Numbered from the stretch's first letter, positions 16,116 to 28,229 are shown. The stretch: DNA of 64,000 bases from an uncultured Altererythrobacter sp. (GCA_913055875.1 CAJXJY010000009.1:1-64000), one strand, 5' to 3'. Made by a program: numbers and translations. The notes: generated by a model from the letters alone, not told the origin.

Positions 16116-17162
16116 ATGGGTAAGGTCATTAAGCTTCGCGGTGAGGAAATCGAACTTCCGCTGGCCGATAACAGCTCCGAAGCACTAAAAATCCTTAGGG
16201 CAGCGAACGAGCGTTTTCGTGAAGTGCCTTGGCCCTCTCCCTATTCGTCAACCGAGCATGAGCTTCGCCTAGGAGACGCTCGTAACCTTTCATTTCTTCC
16301 AAACTCTTCGGTCCACTTGGTGGTCACGTCCCCTCCTTATTGGACGCTCAAGCAGTATGAGGGTTCGCAAGGCCAGATGGGTGATGTGGAGGACTACGAG
16401 GAATTTCTAGTTGAGCTAGACAAAGTGTGGCGTGAATGCGCACGAGTGCTCGTTCCAGGGGGGCGAATAGTATGTGTGGTCGGGGATGTTTGCGTGCCCC
16501 GAAAGAAGGGGGGGCGTCACTATGTAATGCCTCTTCACGCTGATATTCAGGTCCGCACACGTTCGGTTGGCCTGGACTGTTTGACGCCGATCATGTGGCA
16601 CAAGATTGCAAATGGCGTAACCGAGGCAGAAGGGAATGGTGCTGGCTTTTATGGAAAACCATATCAGCCCGGCGCTGTTGTCAAGAACGACATCGAATAC
16701 ATACTTTTCATGCGGAAAGGTGGTGAATACCGAAAAGTGGACCCCCTTCAAAAAGCTCTATCAATGCTCACGAAGGATGAAATGCAAAGCTGGTGGCGGA
16801 GTATTTGGACAGACATTAAGGGGGCTTCGACGCGAGCTGGCCACCCCGCGCCTTATCCGCCTGCTTTAGCTGAACGACTAATTCGCATGTTCTCATTTGC
16901 GGGCGACAAAGTTCTGGATCCCTTTGGAGGCACTGGCAGCACTGCAATTGCTGCGCTCCAAAGCGGTCGAAATTCTGTCAGCGTCGATATCGAGAAGGCA
17001 TATGTCGATATTGCTAGAGCTAATCTAGAGAAGGCCATTTCCACGAAGCGCAAGGTGGGTGCCATTGACGCGCGACTGATCGATGCTACCCCTTCATCTC
17101 CGCAGAAGGAGCAGGCAGAGAATGAGCTACAAGGTGCTGGAAAGGTTTCAGTCCCTCTTTAG
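16116..17162 (+). CDS. beta-class site-specific DNA methyltransferase (N4-cytosine or N6-adenine)
   Basis: A 348-residue DNA methyltransferase. Motif IV is TSPPYW (about 68-73), and the AdoMet-binding motif I comes late, as DPFGGTGSTAIAA (about 270-282), followed by SVDIEKAYVDIA: the IV-before-I order of beta-class enzymes. TSPPYW is common in N4-cytosine enzymes but occurs in some N6-adenine ones, so the target base is uncertain. The gene is clearly AT-richer than its surroundings, with different codon use. It overlaps the next gene by 41 bases, as in many type II restriction-modification pairs. The ATG at 16116 fits the conserved N-terminus. Confidence 0.88.
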   Translation: MGKVIKLRGEEIELPLADNSSEALKILRAANERFREVPWPSPYSSTEHELRLGDARNLSFLPNSSVHLVVTSPPYWTLKQYEGSQGQMGDVEDYEEFLVELDKVWRECARVLVPGGRIVCVVGDVCVPRKKGGRHYVMPLHADIQVRTRSVGLDCLTPIMWHKIANGVTEAEGNGAGFYGKPYQPGAVVKNDIEYILFMRKGGEYRKVDPLQKALSMLTKDEMQSWWRSIWTDIKGASTRAGHPAPYPPALAERLIRMFSFAGDKVLDPFGGTGSTAIAALQSGRNSVSVDIEKAYVDIARANLEKAISTKRKVGAIDARLIDATPSSPQKEQAENELQGAGKVSVPL

Positions 17163-17829
17163 TGGGACTGTCTATCGGCATCGGGCATCTACCAATGGCG
17201 ACAAAGTGGCTCTCGAGTTGTTTGAAGACCTTCTCGATCTAAAAAAATCAGCAAAATATCTTCTGCGAGTTCAAAATGGCGACAACGTCGTCAATACAAA
17301 GAACTTAATCACTGGGAGGGAGAGTCGCCGAGGTGACGGAAGCTTTGGTGAGCTTCTCCCACATTTAAGTCCGCAGGTTGTGAAAGGTTACAAGGTTCCC
17401 CGTGGGCCAATCGCGAACATTGAGATTGGAGTCGAGACAAAAATCTTAGCGAAGGCAATGATTAAGCAAGTCGACAGGGTAATGTCAGATTTGGAGAATC
17501 AAGCGCGTGTCTTTCGCGCAAACGGCAACCCAATCTGTGTGGCTATTGTGGGGATAAATCAAGCCGCGCAATACGTATCGCATGAGGGCGACAGATCGTT
17601 TCCTACCGACGGATCGGCCACTTATCGACATCCAATTGACGAGTGTGGCGAAGCTGAGAAGCGTATCAGGCAACGAATTGCTCCCCTCTACGACGAGCTC
17701 ATCGTTATGCCGTTCGAAGCGACTAATGCTGCTCCATACAAATTCCGATGGCCAAATTTGTCGAAGGTCACGAACGAATATTCTGCCGCGCTTGTTAGGA
17801 TATCTCAGGCTTATGAGAGTAGGTTTTGA
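17122..17829 (+). CDS. putative type II restriction endonuclease
   Basis: A 235-residue protein without a family I can name. It overlaps the methyltransferase gene by 41 bases, shares its AT-richer composition, and contains IANIEIGVETKILAKAM, where Glu-x-Lys after a hydrophobic strand resembles the PD-(D/E)xK nuclease core; an upstream acidic residue lies in RGDGSFGELLP. Position and this motif suggest the cognate endonuclease. Alternatives are a helper or control protein of the same system. The ATG at 17122 is preceded by GAAGGAG about 12 bases away and AGGCAGAG nearer. Confidence 0.6.
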   Translation: MSYKVLERFQSLFSGTVYRHRASTNGDKVALELFEDLLDLKKSAKYLLRVQNGDNVVNTKNLITGRESRRGDGSFGELLPHLSPQVVKGYKVPRGPIANIEIGVETKILAKAMIKQVDRVMSDLENQARVFRANGNPICVAIVGINQAAQYVSHEGDRSFPTDGSATYRHPIDECGEAEKRIRQRIAPLYDELIVMPFEATNAAPYKFRWPNLSKVTNEYSAALVRISQAYESRF

Positions 17830-17840
17830 GTCCGCCTCCC

Positions 17841-17869
17841 TTGACCCCCCACCCGAATCCCCCTAAGGG
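17841..17869 (+). promoter_or_regulatory. predicted promoter TTGACC-N17-TAAGGG
   Basis: TTGACC at 17841-17846 and TAAGGG at 17864-17869 with a 17-base spacer. The same arrangement, TTGACC-N17-TAAGCG, is found before rpsM (39603-39631), which supports a housekeeping-sigma promoter for the small RNA candidate and/or the rpsL operon. Confidence 0.55.
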
Positions 17870-17875
17870 CGCGCC

Positions 17876-17970
17876 AACCGAAGCGGGGTGACCGCTCCGC
17901 CTCGGGCAATAGAGCTGAACATTGCCGGTCATGTCCCGGGGGCCTGGTGCAGCAGCACCGAGGCTCTTTT
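17876..17970 (+). ncRNA. candidate structured RNA (sRNA or rpsL leader)
   Basis: Directly after the promoter lie hairpin AGCGG/CCGCT (17882-17896) and a closing stem GCCTC/GAGGC (17899-17903 with 17960-17964). Inside it are hairpins GCAAT/ATTGC (17906-17925) and GGTGC/GCACC (17946-17959). TCTTTT follows at 17965-17970. This could be a short independent RNA of about 95 bases or the 5' part of a long rpsL leader. It lacks the SRP RNA GGAA tetraloop signature, so it is not 4.5S RNA. Structure was judged by eye only. Confidence 0.4.
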
Positions 17971-18131
17971 CTATTGGGTTTGCGCGGTTCGCTCCGGTCC
18001 TTCGAGACGCCCTCTGCCAAAGGCTTCGGGCTCCTCAGGATGAACGGGGTGGGGTGCGGGAAACTCGGGGCAGCCGTCAAAGTAACCCGGTGTCCGTGCC
18101 GGGTGGAGTGTTTCAAGCTCGCCAGAGCGCA

Positions 18132-18207
18132 GCCCCCGCGCAGGCGGGGGTCTCGGGCCGCAGGCGACACGCCGGTGGCATGAGACCCCAGCTTTCGCTG
18201 GGATGAC
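18132..18207. repeat. REP-like pair, mixed type C/A
   Basis: The left half is a CCCCCGC...GCGGGGG palindrome with TCTCGGG (type C, 18132-18157). The right half is GAGACCCCAGC-TTTC-GCTGGGATGAC (type A, 18182-18207). The halves are inverted and about 24 bases apart. Confidence 0.7.
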
Positions 18208-18275
18208 GGACTGGCGATCCCCAATCACTCCATCCGGTATCGCGATGCCATCATGGTGAAGGGCCGACCCCTCCA

Positions 18276-18381
18276 CCGTTCGTGCTGAGCTTGTCGAAGC
18301 ACTGCCTTTTCTTCGGGCGCCGCGCCCGAAGCGAAGAGCAGCCCTTCGATCCTTCGACAGGCTCAGGACTAGGGCGAACGG
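18276..18381. repeat. REP-like pair, type B
   Basis: CCGTTCGTGCTGAGCTTGTC (and on to 18302) pairs with an inverted copy ending GGGCGAACGG at 18381. Between them is a strong hairpin, CTTCGGGCG/CGCCCGAAG (18311-18331). The same element recurs between rpsG and fusA. Confidence 0.8.
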
Positions 18382-18431
18382 GAAGAGAGCGAAGTCCGAC
18401 ACCGCACACGGTGAAGAGAAGAAAGACTCAT

Positions 18432-18803
18432 ATGCCGACGATCAACCAGCTGGTCCGCAAGGGCCGCGTGCCGCAGAAGGCCAAGTCCAAGGTCCCTGCG
18501 ATGGAGCAGAACCCGCAGAAGCGCGGCGTCTGCACGCGCGTCTACACCACGACGCCGAAGAAGCCGAACTCCGCGCTGCGCAAGGTCGCCAAGGTGCGCC
18601 TGACCAACCAGCGCGAGGTCATCTCCTACATCCCCGGCGAGGGGCACAACCTGCAGGAGCACTCGGTGGTCCTCATCCGCGGCGGCCGCGTGCGCGACCT
18701 GCCCGGCGTGCGCTACCACGTGCTGCGCGGCGTGCTCGACACGCAGGGCGTCAAGGACCGCAAGCAGTCGCGGTCGAAGTATGGGGCCAAGCGGCCGAAG
18801 TGA
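18432..18803 (+). CDS. rpsL: 30S ribosomal protein S12
   Basis: 123 residues, full length, with the conserved [13 protein letters not shown] and [17 protein letters not shown] blocks. Lys43 is present. Position 88 (the K of GRVKDLPG in E. coli, mature numbering 87) is Arg here: GRVRDLPG. The same Lys-to-Arg change gives streptomycin resistance in other bacteria. First gene of the str cluster; separated from rpsG by a REP-like pair rather than the usual short spacer. Confidence 0.98.
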   Translation: MPTINQLVRKGRVPQKAKSKVPAMEQNPQKRGVCTRVYTTTPKKPNSALRKVAKVRLTNQREVISYIPGEGHNLQEHSVVLIRGGRVRDLPGVRYHVLRGVLDTQGVKDRKQSRSKYGAKRPK

Positions 18804-18834
18804 TCCCACGCGCAAGTTCGCCTCGCAGCATCCG

Positions 18835-18940
18835 TCATCCCAGCGAAAGCTGGGACCTCGTGCCGCGGGTCGAACGCCGGATGGGAAGTTTTTGAGACTG
18901 AGCGCCAGTGGAGAAAGATCCCAGCTTTCGCTGGGATGAC
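18835..18940. repeat. REP-like pair, type A
   Basis: GTCATCCCAGCGAAAGCTGG with ACCTC (18835-18860) faces its inverse, GATCCCAGCTTTCGCTGGGA...GAC (18918-18940). It fills most of the rpsL-rpsG spacer. Confidence 0.85.
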
Positions 18941-18982
18941 GTTTGAAGAGTTCGCTGCGCTCACCAGTCTGGAGTTTTTGAA

Positions 18983-19453
18983 ATGTCACGTCGTCGTCGT
19001 CCCGAGAAGCGGGAAATCCTGCCTGACCCGAAATTCGGTGATCAGGTGCTGTCGAAGTTCATGAACAACCTCATGTACGACGGTAAGAAGTCCACCGCCG
19101 AGCGTATCGTCTACGGCGCGCTCGACACCGTCGAGAACAAGGCCAAGACCGATCCGGTCGCGCTGTTCCACGATGCGCTGAACAACATCAAGCCGGCCGT
19201 CGAGGTCCGTAGCCGCCGGGTCGGCGGTGCGACCTACCAGGTGCCGGTCGAGGTGCGCCCCGAGCGCGCGCAGGCGCTCGCGATCCGCTGGCTGATCTCG
19301 GCCGCGCGCGGGCGGGCGGAAACCACCATGTCGGCGCGGCTCTCGGCCGAGCTCATGGATGCGGCGAACAATCGCGGCAACGCGGTCAAGAAGCGCGAAG
19401 ACGCGCATCGCATGGCCGAAGCCAACCGCGCGTTCTCGCACTACCGCTGGTAA
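18983..19453 (+). CDS. rpsG: 30S ribosomal protein S7
   Basis: 156 residues, full length; begins [20 protein letters not shown] and contains the [13 protein letters not shown] and [20 protein letters not shown] blocks. It nucleates assembly of the 30S head by binding the 3' domain of 16S rRNA and is often the translational repressor of the str operon. Flanked by REP-like pairs on both sides. Confidence 0.98.
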   Translation: MSRRRRPEKREILPDPKFGDQVLSKFMNNLMYDGKKSTAERIVYGALDTVENKAKTDPVALFHDALNNIKPAVEVRSRRVGGATYQVPVEVRPERAQALAIRWLISAARGRAETTMSARLSAELMDAANNRGNAVKKREDAHRMAEANRAFSHYRW

Positions 19454-19469
19454 GGCGGTTCCCCGTCCA

Positions 19470-19548
19470 CCGTTCGTGCTGAGCCTGTCGAAGCACATAT
19501 CCGCTGCTTGGGGCCCGAGGGCCCTTCGACAGGCTCGGGGCGAACGGG
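19470..19548. repeat. REP-like pair, type B
   Basis: CCGTTCGTGCTGAGCCTGTC (to 19496) and the inverted half ending GGGGCGAACGGG (19522-19548), with GGGCCCGAGGGCCC between. It lies in the rpsG-fusA spacer. Confidence 0.85.
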
Positions 19549-19640
19549 AAAGGGGAACGGTCTTCACGCGGTCACATTAGTAACCATATGGGGGCGGGCC
19601 GCATCCGGCGGCTCCACCCAACACACCCGAGGAATTCATC

Positions 19641-21734
<2,094 letters not shown>

Positions 21735-21828
21735 GGCGAGCGATGCGTCTAGGGGCGGCGCCTGATTCAGCGGGTGCCGTCCCTGTCCCACTGAAATCCA
21801 ATCTGACAGACAGAAGGTTACTAGAGAA

Positions 21829-23004
<1,176 letters not shown>

Positions 23005-23075
23005 TATAGGGCCGGCCAACCGACGGGGATTCGTCCCCGTGGCCGGACTTGCTTCGGTAAAAATTTGATTGTGCA

Positions 23076-23119
23076 GCCCCGCTCTCCCCCGAGACGGGAG
23101 GGGGCGGGGCCGCTTTTTT
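23076..23119 (+). terminator. intrinsic terminator/attenuator between tuf and rpsJ
   Basis: A GC-rich stem of about 14 bp (left GCCCCGCTCTCCCCC from 23076, right GGGAGGGGGCGGGGC to 23110), then CCGCTTTTTT (to 23119). Only 28 bases separate the T-run from the rpsJ ATG, so no room remains for a downstream promoter with a normal leader. Confidence 0.8.
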
Positions 23120-23147
23120 GTTTGCTCTTTCTCATCGGTATACGGAC

Positions 23148-23459
23148 ATGGAAGCCCAGAACATTCGCATTCGCCTCAAGGCGTTCGATCACCGCGTTCT
23201 CGACCAGGCGACTGGCGAAATCGCAGACACGGCCCGCCGCACCGGCGCGCTGATCCGGGGTCCCATTCCGATGCCGACGAGGATCGAGAAGTTCACCGTG
23301 AACCGCGGCCCGCACATCGACAAGAAGTCGCGCGAGCAGTTCGAGGTGCGCACCTACAAGCGGCTGCTCGACATCGTGCAGCCCAACGCCCAGACGGTCG
23401 ATGCGCTGATGAAGCTGGACCTCGCCGCGGGCGTGAACGTGGAAATCAAGCTGGCTTGA
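23148..23459 (+). CDS. rpsJ: 30S ribosomal protein S10
   Basis: 103 residues; [50 protein letters not shown] (given here in part) and the C-terminal VNVEIKL are canonical. It also serves as NusE in transcription antitermination. First gene of the S10 cluster; its ATG follows the tuf terminator closely, and it is separated from rplC by a 272-base spacer with a REP pair and a folded leader. Confidence 0.97.
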   Translation: MEAQNIRIRLKAFDHRVLDQATGEIADTARRTGALIRGPIPMPTRIEKFTVNRGPHIDKKSREQFEVRTYKRLLDIVQPNAQTVDALMKLDLAAGVNVEIKLA

Positions 23460-23463
23460 TTTC

Positions 23464-23577
23464 GTCATCCCGGATTCGATCCGGGATATCCGTCCTCCTG
23501 GTGGGACGTTAAATTAACCGGGGCAGTTTTCGGAAGTCGCACATGCGGCTCCAGATCCCGGCTTTCGCCGGGATGAC
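23464..23577. repeat. REP-like pair, type A
   Basis: GTCATCCCGGATTCGATCCG...ATATC (23464-23490) and the inverted GATCCCGGCTTTCGCCGGGA...GAC (23554-23577), in the rpsJ-rplC spacer. Confidence 0.85.
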
Positions 23578-23595
23578 GAAATAGGAAGATACCGC

Positions 23596-23723
23596 CGCAT
23601 TCATGCGGGCTGCGTCTCCCGTCTCGCCTCCTTCCGAGGAGGCAATTCAGCCCGGACGGGGCGACGCATGACAATTCGGGCTGGCAAGCACGCGGGATGG
23701 TCCCGTGTGCCTCTGGATCAGGA
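23596..23723 (+). promoter_or_regulatory. structured leader of rplC
   Basis: Three consecutive foldable elements: CCGCAT/ATGCGG (23596-23609); a nested stem in which GCGTC pairs GACGC and CCCGTC pairs GACGGG around GCCTCC/GGAGGC (23613-23667); and a 10-bp hairpin with a three-base loop (23688-23710). The AGGAG ribosome site for rplC follows at 23720-23724. It could be a ribosomal-protein autoregulatory leader, for example for L4 or L3; inference from position and structure. Confidence 0.5.
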
Positions 23724-23731
23724 GTTTACCG

Positions 23732-24634
23732 ATGCGCACCGGCGTTATCGCAAAGAAAGTCGGGATGACCCGCCTCTTCCAGGAGGACGGACGGCACGTG
23801 CCGGTTACCGTTCTCGCGCTGGAGGACTGCCAGGTCACCGCCCACCGCACCGCCGAGCGCGACGGCTATGTCGCGCTGCAGGTCGGCTCGGGCGAGGCCA
23901 AGCACAAGAACGTCGCCAAGCCGCAGCGCGAAGCCTTCGGCAAGGCCGAAGTGCCGCTCAAGATGCGCGTCGCGGAATTCCGCCTCGACGACGAGGAAGG
24001 CCTCCTTCCGGTCGGCGCGCGGATTTCGGCCGAGCACTTCATTGCCGGCCAGAAGGTCGACATCACCGGCCACACGCAGGGCAAGGGCTTTGCCGGCGCG
24101 ATGAAGCGCTGGGGCTTCGGCGGCTTGCGCGCGACGCACGGCGTCTCGATCTCGCACCGTTCGCACGGTTCGACGGGTAACCGCCAGGATCCGGGCCGCG
24201 TGTTCAAGGGCAAGAAGATGGCCGGCCACATGGGCGACCGTCAGCGCACCCAGCAGAACCTCGAAATCGTGCGCACCGACGCCGATCGAGGCCTGCTCTT
24301 CGTCAAGGGCTCGGTCCCGGGCGCGAAGAACGGCTGGCTGATCGTGCGCGACTCGGTCAAGGTCGAGCATGCCGATCTGCCGTTCCCGGGCGTGATGTAT
24401 CGCAACCGCGAAGAGTTCGAGCACAAGGAAGCCGACGCCGGCATGGTGGAAACCGCCGCCGAGCACGAAGTCGGCACCGAGGTCGACGCCGAACTGCAGG
24501 AAAAGCTGCTCAAGGAACAGGAAGCCGGTGCCGAGGCGGATACCGGTTCGGATAGCGACACCGGCGCGTCCGACGACACCACCACCGATACGCCCGCAGC
24601 CGACACCGGCTCGGACGAGAAGAAGGAGGACTGA
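23732..24634 (+). CDS. rplC: 50S ribosomal protein L3 with long acidic C-terminal tail
   Basis: 300 residues. The first 223 or so form a normal L3: [47 protein letters not shown] (shortened) with the usual Gln152, and [13 protein letters not shown]. The last 77 residues are an acidic tail rich in Glu, Asp, Ala, Thr and Gly (for example [18 protein letters not shown]), not found in typical L3 of about 210 residues. The AGGAG site fixes the start at 23732. Confidence 0.96.
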   Translation: MRTGVIAKKVGMTRLFQEDGRHVPVTVLALEDCQVTAHRTAERDGYVALQVGSGEAKHKNVAKPQREAFGKAEVPLKMRVAEFRLDDEEGLLPVGARISAEHFIAGQKVDITGHTQGKGFAGAMKRWGFGGLRATHGVSISHRSHGSTGNRQDPGRVFKGKKMAGHMGDRQRTQQNLEIVRTDADRGLLFVKGSVPGAKNGWLIVRDSVKVEHADLPFPGVMYRNREEFEHKEADAGMVETAAEHEVGTEVDAELQEKLLKEQEAGAEADTGSDSDTGASDDTTTDTPAADTGSDEKKED

Positions 24635-24637
24635 CCC

Positions 24638-25276
24638 GTGAAGGTGAAGGTCCAGAAAATCGACGGGAAAGCGTCGGGCGACATCGAACTCAGCGATGCC
24701 GTGTTCGGGGTCGAGCCGCGTGCCGACATCCTGCACCGCGTCGTGACGTGGCAGCTCGAGAACCGCCGCGGCACCGCGCGCCCGACGCGCGAGCGTTCGG
24801 ACGTCAATGTCACCGGCAAGAAGTCGGTCCGCCAGAAGGGCACGGGCGGCGCCCGCCACGGCGATCGCGGCGCTCCGATCTTCGTCGGCGGCGGCAAGGC
24901 GCACGGCGCGCGCAAGCGCGACTTCAACCAGTCGCTCAACAAGAAGGTCCGCGCGCTCGGCCTCAAGATGGCGCTTTCGAGCAAGGCCAGGGACGGCCTG
25001 ATCGTGGTCGACAGCCTCACCATCAAGGACGCCAAGACCAAGGCGCTCAAGGGTCATTTCGACAAGAACGGCTGGAGCGGCAAGGTGCTGTTCGTCGACG
25101 GCGACAGCGTCGACGAGGGCTTCGGCAAGGCCGCGCGCAATCTCCCGGGCGTCAACGTGCTCCCGGCGATCGGCGCCAATGTCTACGATATCCTGAAGCA
25201 CGACACGCTGGTCCTGACCAAGGATGCGGTCGAGAAGCTGGAGGCGCGTTTCGCCCTCCCGGGAGGGGCTAAGTAA
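24638..25276 (+). CDS. rplD: 50S ribosomal protein L4
   Basis: 212 residues (GTG start); the extended loop with [26 protein letters not shown] (here in part) and the core GKVLFVDGD are canonical. In E. coli L4 represses its own operon. It starts three bases after rplC and ends on the A of the rplW ATG. Confidence 0.97.
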   Translation: MKVKVQKIDGKASGDIELSDAVFGVEPRADILHRVVTWQLENRRGTARPTRERSDVNVTGKKSVRQKGTGGARHGDRGAPIFVGGGKAHGARKRDFNQSLNKKVRALGLKMALSSKARDGLIVVDSLTIKDAKTKALKGHFDKNGWSGKVLFVDGDSVDEGFGKAARNLPGVNVLPAIGANVYDILKHDTLVLTKDAVEKLEARFALPGGAK

Positions 25277-25587
25277 TGGCTAAGAAGCAGGAAATCGACG
25301 CGCGTCACTACGACGTCATCGTCGCCCCGCACATCACCGAGAAGTCGACTCTGGCCTCGGAGAACAACGCGGTGGTGTTCAAGGTCGCGGGCACCGCGAC
25401 CAAGCCGCAGATCAAGGAAGCCGTGGAAGCTCTCTACGGCACCAAGGTCGCGGGCGTGAACACGATCGTCGTGAAGGGCAAGACCAAGCGCTGGAAGGGC
25501 AAGCCCTACAAGCGCAGCGACGTGAAGAAGGCGATCGTCACCCTCGCCGAGGGCGAAATGATCGACATCACCGAGGGTGTGAGCTGA
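25276..25587 (+). CDS. rplW: 50S ribosomal protein L23
   Basis: 103 residues; [19 protein letters not shown] and [17 protein letters not shown] are typical. It sits at the peptide exit tunnel and docks trigger factor and SRP. Overlaps rplD by one base; four bases before rplB. Confidence 0.97.
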   Translation: MAKKQEIDARHYDVIVAPHITEKSTLASENNAVVFKVAGTATKPQIKEAVEALYGTKVAGVNTIVVKGKTKRWKGKPYKRSDVKKAIVTLAEGEMIDITEGVS

Positions 25588-25591
25588 TCCC

Positions 25592-26428
25592 ATGGCACTG
25601 AAGAACTACAAACCGACGAGCCCCGCGCGCCGCGGCCTCATCCTCGTCGACAAGTCCGGCCTCCACAAGGGCGGTCCGGTCAAGTCGCTGACGGAAGGCA
25701 AGCGCAAGACGGGCGGCCGCAACAACAAGGGCCATGTCACCTCGCGCGGCATGGGCGGCGGCCACAAGCAGAAGTACCGCTATGTCGACTTCAAGCGTCG
25801 CAAGTGGGACGTCGAGGGCACGATCGAGCGGATCGAATACGATCCCAACCGCACCGCCTTCATCGCGCTGATCAAGTACGACGACGGCGAGCTCGCTTAT
25901 ATCCTGTGCCCGCAGCGGGTGCAGGTCGGCGACAAGGTCGTCGCGGGCGAGAAGACCGACACCAAGCCGGGCAACGCGATGCTGCTCGGCCAGATGCCGG
26001 TCGGCACGATCTGCCACAATGTCGAGATGAAGCCGGGCAAGGGCGGGCAGATCGCCCGTTCGGCCGGTGCCTACGTCCAGCTGGTCGGCCGCGACCGCGG
26101 CATGGTCATCGTCCGCCTGAACTCGGGCGAGCAGCGCTACCTGCGCTCGGACTGCATGGGCACGGTCGGCGCGGTGTCGAACCCCGACAACCAGAACCAG
26201 AACCTGGGCAAGGCCGGTCGTCGCCGCTGGATGGGCAAGAAGCCGCTCACCCGCGGCGTCGCCAAGAACCCGGTCGATCACCCGCACGGCGGCGGCGAAG
26301 GCCGCACCAGCGGTGGCCGTCACCCGGTCACTCCGTGGGGCAAGCCGACCAAGGGCGCCCGTACCCGCAAGAACAAGCAGACGGACAAGATGATCATCCG
26401 TTCGCGCCACGCGAAGAAGAAGAGGTAA
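25592..26428 (+). CDS. rplB: 50S ribosomal protein L2
   Basis: 278 residues; [32 protein letters not shown] and the peptidyl-transferase-proximal block [20 protein letters not shown] with the conserved His are intact. Ends six bases before rpsS. Confidence 0.98.
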   Translation: MALKNYKPTSPARRGLILVDKSGLHKGGPVKSLTEGKRKTGGRNNKGHVTSRGMGGGHKQKYRYVDFKRRKWDVEGTIERIEYDPNRTAFIALIKYDDGELAYILCPQRVQVGDKVVAGEKTDTKPGNAMLLGQMPVGTICHNVEMKPGKGGQIARSAGAYVQLVGRDRGMVIVRLNSGEQRYLRSDCMGTVGAVSNPDNQNQNLGKAGRRRWMGKKPLTRGVAKNPVDHPHGGGEGRTSGGRHPVTPWGKPTKGARTRKNKQTDKMIIRSRHAKKKR

Positions 26429-26434
26429 GACACG

Positions 26435-26710
26435 ATGGCACGTTCCGTCTGGAAAGGTCCGTTCGTCGAGCTCAGCCTTCTGAAGAAGGCGGAAGACGCG
26501 CAGGACGCGAACAGCACCAAGCCGATCAAGACTTGGTCGCGCCGTTCGACGATCCTGCCGCAGTTCGTCGGCCTGACGTTCAACGTCTACAACGGTCAGA
26601 AATTCATTCCCGTCTCCGTTTCGGAGGAAATGGTCGGCCACAAGCTCGGCGAATTCGCGCCCACGCGCAGCTTCCCGGGTCACGCGTCCGACAAGAAGGG
26701 CAAGCGATAA
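26435..26710 (+). CDS. rpsS: 30S ribosomal protein S19
   Basis: 91 residues; [35 protein letters not shown] and [16 protein letters not shown] are canonical. Its stop codon overlaps the rplV ATG by one base. Confidence 0.97.
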   Translation: MARSVWKGPFVELSLLKKAEDAQDANSTKPIKTWSRRSTILPQFVGLTFNVYNGQKFIPVSVSEEMVGHKLGEFAPTRSFPGHASDKKGKR

Positions 26711-27087
26711 TGGGCAAGGCGAAATCCCCCCGCCGCGTCGGCGAAAACGAGGCGCTTGCGGTCGGCACCACCATCCGTGGGTCGGCGCAGAAGCTCAACC
26801 TCGTCGCCGAGCTTATCCGCGGCAAGAAGGCCGAGGAAGCGATGAACATCCTCGCTTTCTCGAAGAAGGCCATGGCGCGCGACGCGAGCAAGGTGCTCGC
26901 TTCGGCGATCGCCAATGCCGAGAACAATCACGACCTGGACGTCGACGCGCTGGTGGTGGCGGAAGCTTCCGTCGGCAAGTCGATCACCATGAAGCGGTTC
27001 CACACCCGCGGGCGCGGCAAGTCGACGCGCATCCTGAAGCCGTTCAGCCGGCTGCGCATCGTGGTCCGCGAAAGCGAAGAGGCGTAA
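26710..27087 (+). CDS. rplV: 50S ribosomal protein L22
   Basis: 125 residues; [23 protein letters not shown] and the tunnel hairpin with [19 protein letters not shown] (in part) are present. The start ATG at 26710 overlaps the rpsS stop by one base. In the same frame the reading runs open through rplB and rpsS, but only this part is the gene. Confidence 0.97.
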   Translation: MGKAKSPRRVGENEALAVGTTIRGSAQKLNLVAELIRGKKAEEAMNILAFSKKAMARDASKVLASAIANAENNHDLDVDALVVAEASVGKSITMKRFHTRGRGKSTRILKPFSRLRIVVRESEEA

Positions 27088-27088
27088 G

Positions 27089-27784
27089 ATGGGTCAGAAG
27101 AGCAATCCGATCGGTCTGCGCCTGCAGATCAACCGCACCTGGGACAGCCGCTGGTACGCCGAAGGGCGCGACTATGCCAAGCTGCTCAGCGAAGACATCG
27201 AGATCCGCAAGCACATCATCGACTCGCTGCCGCAGGCGGCGATTTCGAAGGTGGTGATCGAGCGTCCGGCCAAGCTGTGCCGCATTTCGATCTATGCGGC
27301 GCGCCCGGGTGTTATCATCGGCAAGAAGGGCGCCGATATCGAGAAGCTGCGCACCAAGCTCGCGTCGATGACCGAGAGCGAAGTCAAGCTGAACATCGTC
27401 GAGATCCGCAAGCCGGAAATCGACGCCAAGCTCGTCGCCCAGGGCGTCGCCGACCAGCTCGTTCGCCGCGTCGCCTTCCGCCGCGCGATGAAGCGCGCCG
27501 TGCAGTCCGCGCTGCGTCTGGGTGCCGAAGGCATCAAGATCGTCTGCGGCGGCCGTCTCGGCGGTGCGGAGATCGCCCGCGTCGAATGGTATCGCGAAGG
27601 CCGCGTCCCGCTGCACACGCTGCGCGCCAATGTCGACTATGCCGAGGCCGAGGCGCTGACCGCCTACGGCATCATCGGGATCAAGGTGTGGATCTTCAAG
27701 GGCGAGATCCTCGCTCACGATCCGACCGCGCAGGACCGGCTGATGATGGACGCGCAGACGTCCGGCGTCCGCCCGGCTCGCTGA
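27089..27784 (+). CDS. rpsC: 30S ribosomal protein S3
   Basis: 231 residues; begins [20 protein letters not shown], with the KH domain loop [17 protein letters not shown] and the C-terminal [19 protein letters not shown]. It binds mRNA at the ribosomal entry tunnel. One base after rplV. Confidence 0.97.
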   Translation: MGQKSNPIGLRLQINRTWDSRWYAEGRDYAKLLSEDIEIRKHIIDSLPQAAISKVVIERPAKLCRISIYAARPGVIIGKKGADIEKLRTKLASMTESEVKLNIVEIRKPEIDAKLVAQGVADQLVRRVAFRRAMKRAVQSALRLGAEGIKIVCGGRLGGAEIARVEWYREGRVPLHTLRANVDYAEAEALTAYGIIGIKVWIFKGEILAHDPTAQDRLMMDAQTSGVRPAR

Positions 27785-27795
27785 GGTAAGAGACA

Positions 27796-28227
27796 ATGCT
27801 GCAACCGAAGAAAACCAAGTACCGCAAGGCCTTCAAGGGCCGGATCAAGGGCGACGCGAAGGGCGGCACCACGCTGAACTTCGGCTCCTACGGTCTCAAG
27901 GCGCTCGAACCGGAGCGGATCACCGCGCGCCAGATCGAGGCCGCGCGCCGTGCGATCACGCGCCACATCAAGCGCCAGGGCCGCCTGTGGATCCGCATCT
28001 TCCCCGACGTGCCGGTGTCGAAGAAGCCTGCCGAAGTCCGTCAGGGCAAGGGCAAGGGTTCGGTCGAATACTGGGCCGCGCGGGTGAAGCCGGGCCGCAT
28101 CCTGTTCGAGCTCGACGGCGTTCCCGGCCCGCTCGCGGCGACCGCGTTCGAACGCGCCGCGATGAAGCTGCCGGTCAAGACCAAGGTCGTCGCCCGCTTC
28201 GGCGATACCTCGCACCTGGAGGGTTGA
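27796..28227 (+). CDS. rplP: 50S ribosomal protein L16
   Basis: 143 residues; [39 protein letters not shown] (in part) and [20 protein letters not shown] are canonical. Starts 11 bases after rpsC. Confidence 0.97.
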   Translation: MLQPKKTKYRKAFKGRIKGDAKGGTTLNFGSYGLKALEPERITARQIEAARRAITRHIKRQGRLWIRIFPDVPVSKKPAEVRQGKGKGSVEYWAARVKPGRILFELDGVPGPLAATAFERAAMKLPVKTKVVARFGDTSHLEG

Positions 28228-28229
28228 AG

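Larger units (their letters stand above)
17830..18431. other. long leader/intergenic region upstream of rpsL
   Basis: No coding region is supported. In order it holds a TTGACC-N17-TAAGGG promoter (17841-17869), a multi-hairpin RNA candidate (17876-17970), a mixed REP-like pair (18132-18207), a type-B REP pair (18276-18381) and the rpsL ribosome-binding region. A str-operon transcript from this promoter would have a leader of about 550 bases. Confidence 0.6.

Noticed and set aside
17876-17970. 4.5S SRP RNA
   Set aside because: There is a chance likeness (GGTCATGTCC, GCAGCAGC), but the GGAA tetraloop and the surrounding SRP core are missing.
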